Source: Paludibacter sp. 47-17
Lineage (GTDB): Bacteria > Bacteroidota > Bacteroidia > Bacteroidales > Paludibacteraceae
Direction: 5' to 3'
Length of the DNA: 64,000 nt
NCBI GenBank assembly: GCA_001898935.1
Contig: MKVT01000001.1
Span: forward strand, 1 to 64,000
In this document: piece after piece, positions 35,881 through 45,178 of the stretch
Layout: every line of letters begins with the position of its first letter
How positions within the stretch are numbered: the stretch's first letter is position 1
Position numbers and translations under genes: made by a program
Notes under the pieces: model-generated
The model's input: the letters and a program-made list of their open reading frames with translations, nothing else
The model's database searches: none
Told to the model about the DNA's origin: nothing

Positions 35881-36882
35881 ATGATTATTGAAGCTTCACA
35901 TACTTACTTTGGTGGCGGGTATGTTTTATTGGAACAAATTCTGGATTATTGCGAAACCAATCGTATCGCAACGGAAGTGTATGTGGGTTATCGCGATGTA
36001 TTTGAAAAGATCCGGGCCAGGAACTATCGACAGGTCAGATTAGTGAAGACAAACTCCATCAGTACGCTTTTTCGCTACTTCAGGAAACGTTCAAATGTGT
36101 TGTTTTTCTGTAATCTGCCTCCATTTGTTCGTAACGAACAATCGGTATTGTATGCCCAGAACTATCTGTTGTTCGAAACGCCGCGATTCACAAGCCAGAT
36201 CACCCTGGTATACAATATCAAAAAATTTGTGTATTTTCATCTGATCAAGAATTTCTCACACAATGTAAGCGATGTAGTATGTCAGACAGTGCCTGTGCAA
36301 CAGATACTACAAAAAAACCTGGGTATCAATGCACGAGTATACCCCTTTTTTAGAGACATGCACCAGCTGGAGTTGACGAAGCGCTATGACTTTTGTAGTA
36401 TAGGGAGTGGCGAACCTCACAAAAACCTCGGACGATTATTGGATGCAGTAGAATCGCTGTCGGCCCGTTATACTTTCACCCTGGTGGTGACATTGGACGG
36501 GCGGTTGGCTCATCGCGAATTGCAAAATCGTATCGAACGTATCAATAATAAGTTCCAACGAACGGTGATAACCAATCTGGGACATATACATTATGAACAT
36601 ATCATTCATGTATATCACTCCTCCAGGGCCATGGTATTTCCTTCTCTTGCCGAAACGATTGCTCTTCCATTGATCGAAGCTCAGCAATGCGGAATAACAG
36701 TGATTTCGTCCGATTTACCTTATACGCATAATGTGTTAACCAATCCCATCACGTTCGATCCTGAGGATGTCGGGTCGATTGAGGAGAAGATGGAAGGTTT
36801 TCTTCTTGACAAATACTCCCATGTAAGTCAGGAGTTAAAAGTGCAGAGTAAACTCGACGACTTTATTCACATATTGCTATAA
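35881..36882 (+). CDS. GT4-like glycosyltransferase
   Basis: The protein has 333 residues. The glycine-rich N-terminal part (ASHTYFGGGYVLLEQIL, residues 4-20) and the C-terminal GT-B region (SIGSGEPHKNLGRLLDAV near 177-194; VFPSLAETIALPLIEAQQCG near 255-274) match the glycosyl transferase group 1 family. The EX7E-like motif reads ETIALPLIE. It is the last gene of the polysaccharide operon, 100 bases before a strong terminator. Confidence 0.85.
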   Translation: MIIEASHTYFGGGYVLLEQILDYCETNRIATEVYVGYRDVFEKIRARNYRQVRLVKTNSISTLFRYFRKRSNVLFFCNLPPFVRNEQSVLYAQNYLLFETPRFTSQITLVYNIKKFVYFHLIKNFSHNVSDVVCQTVPVQQILQKNLGINARVYPFFRDMHQLELTKRYDFCSIGSGEPHKNLGRLLDAVESLSARYTFTLVVTLDGRLAHRELQNRIERINNKFQRTVITNLGHIHYEHIIHVYHSSRAMVFPSLAETIALPLIEAQQCGITVISSDLPYTHNVLTNPITFDPEDVGSIEEKMEGFLLDKYSHVSQELKVQSKLDDFIHILL

Positions 36883-36983
36883 ATGAGTTGTAGAAAGGAT
36901 AATTTATAGCGAGAATGGATGCCGATGATCTGTTGCTGTTAGAACCACCGGTAACGCACTTACAATATTAATAATGTTACAGG

Positions 36984-37020
36984 TCAGCATTGACACGGAT
37001 GGAATGCTGATTTCTTTTTT
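36984..37020 (+). terminator. Terminator of the polysaccharide operon
   Basis: TCAGCATT (36984-36991) and AATGCTGA (37003-37010) form a perfect 8-bp stem with an 11-base loop, followed by TTTCTTTTTT. It is a strong intrinsic terminator on the plus strand. Confidence 0.85.
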
Positions 37021-37612
37021 AGAAGTATTGATAACTGGCAAAAGAGTTATTCTGCAAGCATTAGGTTTGGAAATTAACATTATAATAACGAGGAATACAA
37101 AAGCCTACAGAAACAGTAAATTGTCGATAATGTTACCAGACGATTTTATAAAAACAATGAATGCCAGCCAAACTTCCAATTCGGCCTGTCGACTGCAATC
37201 GAGCTTTTCAACACAAACGGCCTGAACCTTGCAAAGAGCGTAAAGAAACAAACCTATGAACTTTATTCGGGCTAAATTTAAACTTTTTCCGAAGTGTTCA
37301 ATTAAAACTGAGGTTAATTCACTACTTTTGTGCGAGACCTTGAGATTTGTGAATTCTCTGTAACTGATTGATAGTCAGAGGTAAGCAGGTGATGTTTCGA
37401 GGCGCTTATCATATAAAAAAACAGTTATTTTGCTGATTGTCAAAAAAATATATCGCTATATAATTTTTTGTTATGTGCTAAAACCGCATACATCAATCGC
37501 TAATTTCGTTCATGGCTGGCATAGTGAGGAAATTTATGTATATTTCAGTAATTATCGAAGAGTTGTGCTGGTCATTTCTATATCGGACTCACGTTAATTC
37601 ATACAACTATTG
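37021..37612. other. AT-rich gene-poor stretch
   Basis: No intact gene was recognised between the operon terminator and the gene at 37613. An 83-codon open frame at 36974-37225 begins inside the terminator hairpin and looks random. A possible gene remnant is at 37120-37275. A -7 match (TACTTTTG, 37323-37330) has no -33 partner and no gene close after it. An imperfect CTCTG...CAGAG hairpin lies just downstream (about 37355-37381). Confidence 0.5.
37120..37275 (+). pseudogene. Possible C-terminal gene remnant
   Basis: A frame without a start codon reads 51 protein-like residues (including FQFGLSTAIELFNTNG and a basic KSVKKQ stretch) before a TAA. Stops close the frame upstream. The composition looks more coding-like than the surrounding AT-rich DNA, so it may be the end of a decayed gene. 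I do not recognise the family. Confidence 0.2.
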
Positions 37613-39052
37613 ATGAGTAAGAAGTTAAGTACAAAGGAAAAGTCGGTTAGGATCAATATCGAATCGCAATATTACGGCACCATAGCCGAAATCGGCGGCG
37701 GACAGGAGACTGCTCGTCATTTGTTCCAGGCCGGTGGAGCTTCCAATACGGTTGCCAAATCGATTTCGGCTTACGATAAGTTATTCAGCGATCATTTTTA
37801 CAACGAGGGAAAACCGTCGCGCTATGTGGCCGAGGAAAGGCTTCGGAAGATGGTGCTGTCGGAATACAACGAGCTGATCACCATTCTGGACGGGAAGAAT
37901 CCGCAGCGCTTTTTTGCTTTTGCCAATACGGTCGAAACATTGAATTATACGAAAACCAATCAGGGTAACGGATGGTTGGGGATCGCAGTGGAGGGGTCGG
38001 ACCGTTACCGGCCCAATCTGATTTTTGTTCATATAAAGTTACACGAAAACGATACTTTACTCCAGCAGTATACGCTGGGTGCGCTGGGAATCAATCTGAT
38101 TTACGGAGGACTTTTTGAACTCGACGATCCGCGCAACATCCTGCTGGGATTGCTCGACAACCTCGATACCGACCGGGTGGAAGTGGATTATGTATATACC
38201 GAAGGACCCGATATGACCTGGGTCGACAATCGCCTGCTCAATCTGATGCTGGTAAGCAATGCCATGACTCCGGCCATCATGTTCGACCCGTCGGGAATGA
38301 TTCAGCAGCCGGGCGATTTGCTTTACAAGAAAAATGTATTGCTCATCAGGGGGTATTTCCGTCCCATCAATAAGTTGGGGATGGAGTTTATTGACGATAG
38401 CCTGGAGATTTTTAAGCGCGACGAAGATTATCGTCCCGACAACACCCTGGCTTTTTGCGAGATATCGTTGAATTATCTGATGCAGGGCGAACAGGTAAAT
38501 GAAAAGGACTTCCTGCACCGGGTCGAATTGCTCAACCTGATGGGACAAAGTGTAATGGTGTCGCGGTTTCAGCGTTACTCCGGGCTGGTGCGTTATTTCA
38601 GGCAGTTTAAGCTTATAAAGCTTCGCATGGTGGTGGGGCTGCCGACTTTCATGCGTATCCTGGAACCCGGACAGTATTCCGATTTAAAAGGAGGTTTGCT
38701 GGAGGCTATGGGAGCGCTTTTTCAGGAGAATGTCAAGATATACCTTTACCCCTCGCTCGATGACAATGGCAACCTGGAGTATCCTGCCGACGAACGCTTT
38801 CCTATGCCGGTTCGTCTGCTTTGGCAATACCTGATCGCTACGGGTAAGATATTAATTTTACGCAGTGTTTCGACTTCGAATTTAAAGATTCATACCGCCG
38901 AAATCACCCGGCTTATTGAAGAGGCTGACGATACGGCCCTTCGGCAGATGTTGCCCGAACCAGTGTTCCGTGCTATCAAGACAGAACGCTGGTTCGATTA
39001 TGGCATTACTTCATCCACTGCGGCTGCTCCTGCTTCTTCAGGTAATAATTGA
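37613..39052 (+). CDS. Conserved Bacteroidetes protein of unknown function
   Basis: The protein has 479 residues, starting at the ATG at 37613; a TTG one codon upstream is also in frame. The N-terminal region (NIESQYYGTIAEIGGGQETARHLFQAGGASNTVAKS, in pieces at residues 15-50) is a hallmark I associate with a widespread Bacteroidetes family often labelled 'nicotinate-nucleotide adenylyltransferase' or 'TonB-dependent receptor'. I see no nucleotidyltransferase HxGH motif, no signal peptide and no beta-barrel, so neither name is supported. It appears cytoplasmic, mixed alpha/beta. The last 15 residues are low-complexity (TSSTAAAPASSGNN) and are encoded on DNA that is also the end of the convergent peptidase gene, with a 47-base overlap. 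No partner gene is evident. Confidence 0.75.
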   Translation: MSKKLSTKEKSVRINIESQYYGTIAEIGGGQETARHLFQAGGASNTVAKSISAYDKLFSDHFYNEGKPSRYVAEERLRKMVLSEYNELITILDGKNPQRFFAFANTVETLNYTKTNQGNGWLGIAVEGSDRYRPNLIFVHIKLHENDTLLQQYTLGALGINLIYGGLFELDDPRNILLGLLDNLDTDRVEVDYVYTEGPDMTWVDNRLLNLMLVSNAMTPAIMFDPSGMIQQPGDLLYKKNVLLIRGYFRPINKLGMEFIDDSLEIFKRDEDYRPDNTLAFCEISLNYLMQGEQVNEKDFLHRVELLNLMGQSVMVSRFQRYSGLVRYFRQFKLIKLRMVVGLPTFMRILEPGQYSDLKGGLLEAMGALFQENVKIYLYPSLDDNGNLEYPADERFPMPVRLLWQYLIATGKILILRSVSTSNLKIHTAEITRLIEEADDTALRQMLPEPVFRAIKTERWFDYGITSSTAAAPASSGNN

Positions 39053-42000
39053 AGAAACCGAACATTTTGGTGCTCAGATCGATTCGGTTGGCCCAGTATT
39101 TTGCTTCGATGTTGTGATCCATCCCATTGTAATTCAGCATCCATACCGGTTTGCCCAGGCGGTACAGGGCCATGAAATATTCAATTCCCTGGTACCAGGG
39201 TACTGCCCCGTCGTTGTCGTTGTGCATCATGAGCAGGGGAGTATTGACCCGGGGAGCATGAAACAGCGGCGAATTTTCGATATACAAGAGCGGACGCTCC
39301 CAAAGTGTCCCGCCAATTCGGCTTTGCGTATTTTCGTATTGAAACATACGGCTCATACCGGTTCCCCAACGTATGCCGCCATAAGCACTGGTCATATTGC
39401 TCACCGGCGCCCCCGCCATGGCAGCAGCAAACATATCGGTTTGCGTAATCAGGTAAGCAATCTGATAACCTCCCCAGCTCTGCCCCTGTAATCCCAACGC
39501 TTTTTCGTCGATATAGTCCCTCGTGTGGAGTAAGCTCTGCACTCCACTCACGATGGCATCGTAGGCATTTTTTCCCGGATAACCCGTGGTATATACAATG
39601 TCGGGCACGAAAACGAGGTATTCGTTACTCACATAGAACGGTATGCTGATGATCGACCGGCTGGGTTGCGGGTAATTGTAGCGGTGGTAGGTGTCGGAAC
39701 TCCGCTCGTAGAAATACACTACCATGGGATATTTTTTGGCCGGATCGAAATTTTCGGGTTTATAGAGCAACCCCCGTAGACTGTCGCCGGCAAACGAATT
39801 CCATTTTACCAGTTCCACCGTGGGCCATACAAATCCGGCCTGTTGCCGGTTGGTAGCCGATACCACCGTTGTTTCGCCGAAACTCAGGCTACTGAGTTCC
39901 ACCTCCGGAAAACGGTCGACTGTTTGCCGCGACCACAGCAGCGCATCGCTGTTGTCGGCTTTTATGACGCTCCCTGCCGACCATTGCCCGGCGATGAGAG
40001 GGCTGAGGTTGCCGGCCCATGTTCCCGGCTGGTTGGAAGCTTTTCCTGCTTTTGGTGAAGTTGACACGATACTGAGCGCGGCAAAGCCTTCATCGTAATT
40101 GTGTTCGTTCACCATCGAAAGCAACAGCGGCTCCTGCAGGTCGATGGTTGCTTTTTTCGCATCGGTCGGAATATACCGGTAACGCTGTTGCCGGTCTCTG
40201 CCATTGGTAAGGTTCACCGGTGCAGCTTTACCGCGCGGATCGAGCAACCACAGGTCGTAGCGGTCGTACACCACCAGGTGCTGGTCGTTACGGGTCCAGC
40301 CGGCTATCCCATAAGGCGACGGGTCGTCGGGAGTATCGTGTAATTCGTCGGTCAGCGCCACATTGAGCGAGGTGCCGATAGCCTGTGTGGCGCCAGTGGC
40401 GAGTTCGCGGGTATAGTAGTGCCGCCGGTCGGGATCAAACCAGGCTGCAAAGAGTCCCGAAGGCGAGAGTTGCAGCTGTTGTCCGCCCTTCAACAGGGTC
40501 GATTTGCGTCCGGTTTTCAAATCAACCAGGTAATAATCGGTGAGCATACGCGAGCTCCAGGTGATGCTCCGCTCGTGCGGCTTCCGGTCGGTTCCGATGG
40601 CCAGCTCGCCATTGTTCCGGTGCATCAACCGTATCGATTCTACCACCGAATCGGCCAGTTGCACCACTTTATTATCGGTTACGCGGTACACAGCCAGGAA
40701 CGTTTGACGTTTTTTCTGCGCTTCCTGTTTGAGCTGCCGGGGCTTCAGGACATTGTCGGTATGACTCCATAGTTCCAGTTTCGCTTTTTCTTCGGCAAGC
40801 AAGCTGTCGGTTTCGGCCGCTTTCGCTTTGGGCGCAGTTCCGAAGAAGAGTTTGCTGCCATCGTCAGAGAAATACAACGATCCGTTTTCCGAAGGCGTCC
40901 AGCCTTTGGGAAGCGCCGGGGTGAGCGAGTCGGCAATCAGCCGTATTGAGTTGGCAATTTGCTTGCGTTTGCCTTGTGGGGCAAGCGGAGAATAATAGAG
41001 GCCGAAATTTTTCGAGCTTGCGGTATCGCGCGACGCCAGCCAGGCCAGCTGGCTGCCGGTGCCGTCGAACATAAGCCGGCGGATGTGCAGCGAATCGGTG
41101 AGGAGCGTATCGGCGGCGAAAAGGGTTGTGTGGAGTAGATCTGTTGTTGGGCCGGTCGGAGTAGAACCCGGACGATGTTCATCCGCCCGGATAATCACCA
41201 GCGATTTCAGTTTCAAGCTGTCGGGAGTTGTAAGCAATGCCACAGCATTTCCTTTTGAGGCAATGGCAAAAGTATCGGCCTGTTCGACGGTATGTTTCCG
41301 GTCGCTTACAGGATCCCAGATTACCAGCCGGTAAGTAGGTTTTTTATTCTTTTTCGGCCCTTCGCGCAGGTAAGTCAGCCAGGTGCCGTTTTCGGTGGGC
41401 AGCAGGTGCGATTTCACGCTGTCGATACGCTGTAACTGACGGTTGGCAAAGGTGAAAACGCCGATTGCCTCCCTGGGCATATCCTCTTTCTTGGTTTTTG
41501 CCAGTTTCAGTTTACGTAAACTATCTTCGGGCAAGCGTAGTTTAAAAACAGCGAATTCCGAATTGGCCGCAATCTGGGCCGCAAAGCCATTAGGGATGGT
41601 ATCGTATTGCCTGTTCCGGGCATTGTACACCACCAGTATCCCGTCGCCTTTCTGCGCTTTGGTTTCGTACATTACAATGTTGCCGTCGCTACTGATAAGC
41701 CGTTGTTCGATACGCTGCCATCCTGCAAAATCGGAAATACCGACGGCCTTTTTGTTTCGGCCGGTTAGCTTTTGCTCGACGGTAGCCGGATTGAATGCCG
41801 GTTTTTGTCGGAGCTCCGGGCGTTCGTGCATCGAATTGAGCCTGGAAGTATAGTTGATAAACCCTCCGTTCCGCAGGTAAAAGCGATTTCCGTCCAGGCC
41901 CCCGTCCCGGTCGAGCCGGTATTCAATACGGGCAATGTCGTCGCCGGTAAACCGCGCCCGGGTGAGTTCCACCCAGTTGCCGGCAGTGTCGCATGCCCAT

Positions 42001-43037
42001 TGATTCTGAAAAAACACACGTCGCGCTTTATAGCCGTTGTCGGGACTGAAGTTTTCGAGAAACGAATGCGGGTGACTGTACCAGGTAGTGGTTTTCGGCC
42101 GTTGGAAACGGGCGATGAGTTGCCAGTCGCCTTGCCGGGGATCGAAAAAATAAGCCGTATATACCGTATTGCCTTTACCATCAGGCTCGATAGAATTTAA
42201 GAACCGGTAGCTTGTGCCGGCTTTCCAGGGGTAGCGCAGAAAACTTTGTCCTCCCGAACCTTCGTTGCCGAATTCGCCGGTGTACACATCCCTGCCTTTG
42301 GCCAGTAACACGATCTTCTGATCGTCGGGAATGTCTTTTGGATTATCGGTATTGAACGGGCTCCACACCGAAAACAAGATGCGTCGCTCGGTGGGGGAAT
42401 TCACCTGGATACCGAAATAGCCTTCGCCAAATCCATTAGCCATGAAATAGGAGCCGATGGGGTCTTCGCCTTCGGGTATCGTCATTTCGTTGTAAAACCA
42501 CTTGAAATTCCGGTTGTCGGGCAACTGATAGGCCAGGTGAACCGAGGGTCCGCGGCGTCCGAAATGAAAACGGGCGTTATCGTCGTCACGAATATAATTG
42601 AGCTGATCGGCTCGCGGTCCTTCAACCATCAACTCGTTGAAACGACCGTAATGCGTTCCGCTTTTTTTTATTCCTTTCAATACGATCCGGTTGTAGCCTT
42701 TGGCGAATGCAAAACTGCCGGCCGGAATGCTTTCCTGGTTTTGCGTTATTGCTACTTTGCGAACCGTTTTCCCGGTGCTAATGGTGATTTCGGCGTCGGA
42801 TTGCAGTTGCAATGGCTTTAGAATCAGGTTGAAAGTTCCCGGCTCCGGGCTGTTGATGTATACCGAAAACTCGGTGTCGGGATGCTGCCACGATACAATT
42901 CCGCCGGAGGTGATTCGTTCGTAGTGTGCTCCTGCGGTTTGAAATGCGTTTCCTGCCAGAGGTACTGTTGCCTGTTGTGCCGTAAGTATATAACTCATAG
43001 CCACCGCCATGGCGGTTAAAAGAATTCGTTGCATCAT
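39006..43037 (-). CDS. DUF5077-DUF3472-S9 peptidase fusion, secreted
   Basis: The protein has 1343 residues from the ATG at 43037. Open starts upstream (43055, 43064) lie at or inside the promoter, and this one leaves a clean signal peptide (MMQRILLTAMAVAMSYILTA). Residues about 25-135 fit DUF5077, a carbohydrate-binding-like sandwich. Residues 140-420 fit DUF3472 (GPSVHLAYQLP; FNEL; TGEFGNEGSGGQSF). From residue about 440 (WQRIEQRLISSDGNIVMYE) the rest is a full Bacteroidetes prolyl-oligopeptidase family S9 protein: a beta-propeller, then the hydrolase. The catalytic serine is in GQSWGGYQ (near 1185), aspartate in NDNDGAVPWYQG and histidine in NGMDHN. S9 proteins of this group normally start with their own signal peptide. 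The fusion may tie a peptidase to a glycan-binding module, perhaps for glycoprotein attack. It lies just beyond the mannan PUL with its own promoter. Confidence 0.85.
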   Translation of the reverse strand: MMQRILLTAMAVAMSYILTAQQATVPLAGNAFQTAGAHYERITSGGIVSWQHPDTEFSVYINSPEPGTFNLILKPLQLQSDAEITISTGKTVRKVAITQNQESIPAGSFAFAKGYNRIVLKGIKKSGTHYGRFNELMVEGPRADQLNYIRDDDNARFHFGRRGPSVHLAYQLPDNRNFKWFYNEMTIPEGEDPIGSYFMANGFGEGYFGIQVNSPTERRILFSVWSPFNTDNPKDIPDDQKIVLLAKGRDVYTGEFGNEGSGGQSFLRYPWKAGTSYRFLNSIEPDGKGNTVYTAYFFDPRQGDWQLIARFQRPKTTTWYSHPHSFLENFSPDNGYKARRVFFQNQWACDTAGNWVELTRARFTGDDIARIEYRLDRDGGLDGNRFYLRNGGFINYTSRLNSMHERPELRQKPAFNPATVEQKLTGRNKKAVGISDFAGWQRIEQRLISSDGNIVMYETKAQKGDGILVVYNARNRQYDTIPNGFAAQIAANSEFAVFKLRLPEDSLRKLKLAKTKKEDMPREAIGVFTFANRQLQRIDSVKSHLLPTENGTWLTYLREGPKKNKKPTYRLVIWDPVSDRKHTVEQADTFAIASKGNAVALLTTPDSLKLKSLVIIRADEHRPGSTPTGPTTDLLHTTLFAADTLLTDSLHIRRLMFDGTGSQLAWLASRDTASSKNFGLYYSPLAPQGKRKQIANSIRLIADSLTPALPKGWTPSENGSLYFSDDGSKLFFGTAPKAKAAETDSLLAEEKAKLELWSHTDNVLKPRQLKQEAQKKRQTFLAVYRVTDNKVVQLADSVVESIRLMHRNNGELAIGTDRKPHERSITWSSRMLTDYYLVDLKTGRKSTLLKGGQQLQLSPSGLFAAWFDPDRRHYYTRELATGATQAIGTSLNVALTDELHDTPDDPSPYGIAGWTRNDQHLVVYDRYDLWLLDPRGKAAPVNLTNGRDRQQRYRYIPTDAKKATIDLQEPLLLSMVNEHNYDEGFAALSIVSTSPKAGKASNQPGTWAGNLSPLIAGQWSAGSVIKADNSDALLWSRQTVDRFPEVELSSLSFGETTVVSATNRQQAGFVWPTVELVKWNSFAGDSLRGLLYKPENFDPAKKYPMVVYFYERSSDTYHRYNYPQPSRSIISIPFYVSNEYLVFVPDIVYTTGYPGKNAYDAIVSGVQSLLHTRDYIDEKALGLQGQSWGGYQIAYLITQTDMFAAAMAGAPVSNMTSAYGGIRWGTGMSRMFQYENTQSRIGGTLWERPLLYIENSPLFHAPRVNTPLLMMHNDNDGAVPWYQGIEYFMALYRLGKPVWMLNYNGMDHNIEAKYWANRIDLSTKMFGFFNYYLKKQEQPQWMK

Positions 43038-43061
43038 TGACTTAATTTTTAACATACGACG

Positions 43062-43093
43062 CAAAGATACTTTTTTTGCATAAAAGCAACAAA
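43062..43093 (-). promoter_or_regulatory. Promoter of the DUF3472-S9 gene
   Basis: The minus strand has TTTG (43093-43090), a 20-base spacer and TATCTTTG (43069-43062), both exact consensus matches. Transcription would begin near 43056, about 19 bases before the chosen ATG at 43037. Confidence 0.75.
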
Positions 43094-43131
43094 CTACGCC
43101 CCGGATTGATTCCCTCTCGGTAGCCGTTCTC

Positions 43132-44016
43132 TTAAATTAAGATGCGCATGCGCGAATAGTTTTCCCGAAACTCCGTGGGGGTCACCCCTTTGCGTTTTTT
43201 AAACAGGCGGTTGAAATTCGATAAATTGGTAAATCCGCACTCGTAGCTGATTTCGGCTACGGTTCGTGTGGTGTCGATTAATTGTCGCGATGCGATACCC
43301 AGCCTTAAATCGTTGAGGTACTCGATGTAGTTTTTACCGGTTCGTTTTTTCATAAACCGGCTGAAGGAAACCTCCGACATGTTGACATAGGCAGCTACAT
43401 CGGCAAGGTGTATGTCTTTTTGATAATTGGAATGCAGGTAATTGATCACCTTCTGAATGCGCCGGCTTTCCGACGATTCGTCCTGATTCATGAACGTGCT
43501 GCTCGACAGGGTGCGCGAATGCTGGTCGTTCGACAGTTCGAAAAGGATATTGATCAGCTCCATCACCGAAAAGAATCCGTTTTCTTTGCTGCTCAGGTTG
43601 TAGAGTCGCGGGCGTACGCTCTCGATAACCGGTCGCGAAAATACGAGCCCCTTACGAGCGTTTTCAAACATCACCCCGATACTATGGAACTGCCGCTTGC
43701 TCAGCAAGCTGTCGAGAAAGTTGTTGTTGTGAAACTGCAGAGTGATTTCGTTGATCTCCCGCGATTTGCAGTTGTGATTCATCCAGGCGTGCTCAAGGTG
43801 CTCATTGCCGATCAGGCATAGTTCCAGATCGTCGATTTCTTCCAGCGAATCGCCCACTACCCGCTGTGCACCCTTGGCATTTTCAATAAAATTGAGTTCA
43901 AATTCGGGATGCACATGTACGGGATAGGTGAATTCGCTTTTCGTTCGCTTAATAATCACAAAGCAATCTTCGGACGATAGCGGTGTGACTTCGCGGAAAA
44001 TATTGCTTACCTGCAT
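43132..44016 (-). CDS. AraC-family transcriptional regulator
   Basis: The protein has 294 residues from the ATG at 44016 (MQVSNIFREV). The frame is open further upstream, but that part reads antisense through the GH5 gene and is not protein-like. Residues 20-100 form a cupin-like sensing domain (YPVHVHPEFELNFIEN). Residues 195-290 hold two helix-turn-helix units (DIHLADVAAYVNMSEVSFSRF; VAEISYECGFTNLSNFNRLF; KKRKGVTPTEFRE). It probably senses a sugar and controls the adjacent mannan PUL, which shows no hybrid two-component or SusR-type regulator inside the window. Confidence 0.9.
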   Translation of the reverse strand: MQVSNIFREVTPLSSEDCFVIIKRTKSEFTYPVHVHPEFELNFIENAKGAQRVVGDSLEEIDDLELCLIGNEHLEHAWMNHNCKSREINEITLQFHNNNFLDSLLSKRQFHSIGVMFENARKGLVFSRPVIESVRPRLYNLSSKENGFFSVMELINILFELSNDQHSRTLSSSTFMNQDESSESRRIQKVINYLHSNYQKDIHLADVAAYVNMSEVSFSRFMKKRTGKNYIEYLNDLRLGIASRQLIDTTRTVAEISYECGFTNLSNFNRLFKKRKGVTPTEFRENYSRMRILI

Positions 44017-44065
44017 AAAAAATGGATTTACAACAGCGGCCTGGCCTGCGGTTGAATGATTTTTC

Positions 44066-45163
44066 CTAGTTGTTGCGTGCCCGGATGTACGACCGGCTGA
44101 TCTGTCCCCACTCCTTGATCTGTTGTTTTTTCCAGTTGCCCCCTGCAGCCGCATCGGGCGTAAGCATCGAACAGGTTTCATCCTTGTCGGAAACCGACCA
44201 TACCACCCAACTGATGTTCCGGTTTTCCATCCATCCGACGAAGGCTTTCCATTCCTGGTGGTCGATCGGTCCATCGCCGGTAGCTTCCATCCCGGCACAT
44301 TCCGACACAAAGATAGGGATTCCTTTTCGTATTGCATCGTCGGTGCGGTCGCGCAGCCATTGTTTGTGCGTTCCGGCGTAGAAGTGCATGGTGTACATAA
44401 TGTTGGAGACCTCCCGGATAGGATCGTCCGCTACCAGGTGGATATCCTGATCCCAATGGGGCGAACCCACCAGAATGATATTGTCGGGATCGATGGCGCG
44501 GATGGTTCGGATCAGTTCTTCGGAATAGTTTTTCACTTCGGGCCATTCGTAATAATCGGGCTCGTTGAAGATCTCATAAATCACATTGGGGACGTCCTTG
44601 TACCGGTTAGCCATACGGGTAAAAAATTCAGCTGCAACTTCGGTGTGGATTTTATGGCTGTGGAAATCAATAATCACATAAATACCTTGCCGGATAGCGG
44701 CATCTGCAACATCGGTCACACATTTTTCGCCGAATTCGGGGTTTTGAAGGTAACTGTTTTCCGGACCCACTCCCATGGCGGCCCGGACCACGTTGATCTT
44801 CCAGTCTTTTCTCATCCAGCTTACTGCGCCTTCGTTGTAAAACCGCGGCCAGAAATTATGCCAGCCGAAACTGGTGCCCCGTAGCATCACAGGGGTTCCT
44901 TTTTCATTCACGAGTTGTGTGCCTTCGACCCGCAATTGACCGTTGACAGCCACCGGCGATTTGTGGGGAGCGGAGTGCAGCTGCAACGAGCAGCCAATTA
45001 CCAGGAGCAAGCCGACGATTGCAGGCAACGAAACCCGCCGGAATCTGTTTCCGGAGGTGAGTTCCGATGTACCGGCGGATCGGCGCCGGTTCGGGAGCGG
45101 CGCTGCTGTAGGGGTTGCGATGCTGTGGTGTGAGCAGCGCCTGGTTGATGCGAAGTGTTTCAT
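44066..45163 (-). CDS. GH5 endo-beta-1,4-glucanase, secreted
   Basis: The protein has 365 residues. A long basic N-terminal segment (about 42 residues) precedes the hydrophobic core LPAIVGLLLVIGCS, so it could be a lipoprotein with an unusual extension; no internal ATG offers a shorter form. The catalytic domain follows LRVEGTQLVNEKGTPVMLRG. The acid/base glutamate is in YEIFNEPDY (near 200) and the nucleophile is in FVSECAG (near 292), with WVVWSVSDKDE near the C-terminus. The pattern fits the GH5_2-type cellulases, which cleave beta-1,4-glucan, and in this setting probably glucose-rich parts of glucomannan. It is the last enzyme gene of the PUL, 15 bases after the epimerase gene. Confidence 0.85.
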   Translation of the reverse strand: MKHFASTRRCSHHSIATPTAAPLPNRRRSAGTSELTSGNRFRRVSLPAIVGLLLVIGCSLQLHSAPHKSPVAVNGQLRVEGTQLVNEKGTPVMLRGTSFGWHNFWPRFYNEGAVSWMRKDWKINVVRAAMGVGPENSYLQNPEFGEKCVTDVADAAIRQGIYVIIDFHSHKIHTEVAAEFFTRMANRYKDVPNVIYEIFNEPDYYEWPEVKNYSEELIRTIRAIDPDNIILVGSPHWDQDIHLVADDPIREVSNIMYTMHFYAGTHKQWLRDRTDDAIRKGIPIFVSECAGMEATGDGPIDHQEWKAFVGWMENRNISWVVWSVSDKDETCSMLTPDAAAGGNWKKQQIKEWGQISRSYIRARNN

Positions 45164-45178
45164 GGTTTTGTATGATTT

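Noticed and set aside
36974-37225. 83-codon frame after the polysaccharide operon
   Set aside because: Its start lies at the terminator hairpin and the peptide has no coding character.
37613-39052. Nicotinate-nucleotide adenylyltransferase assignment
   Set aside because: The nucleotidyltransferase HxGH and ISST-type motifs are absent, so the common database name was not used.
44017-44337. Upstream extension of the AraC regulator
   Set aside because: The extra 107 residues are an out-of-frame reading of the GH5 gene; the cupin domain begins properly at the ATG at 44016.
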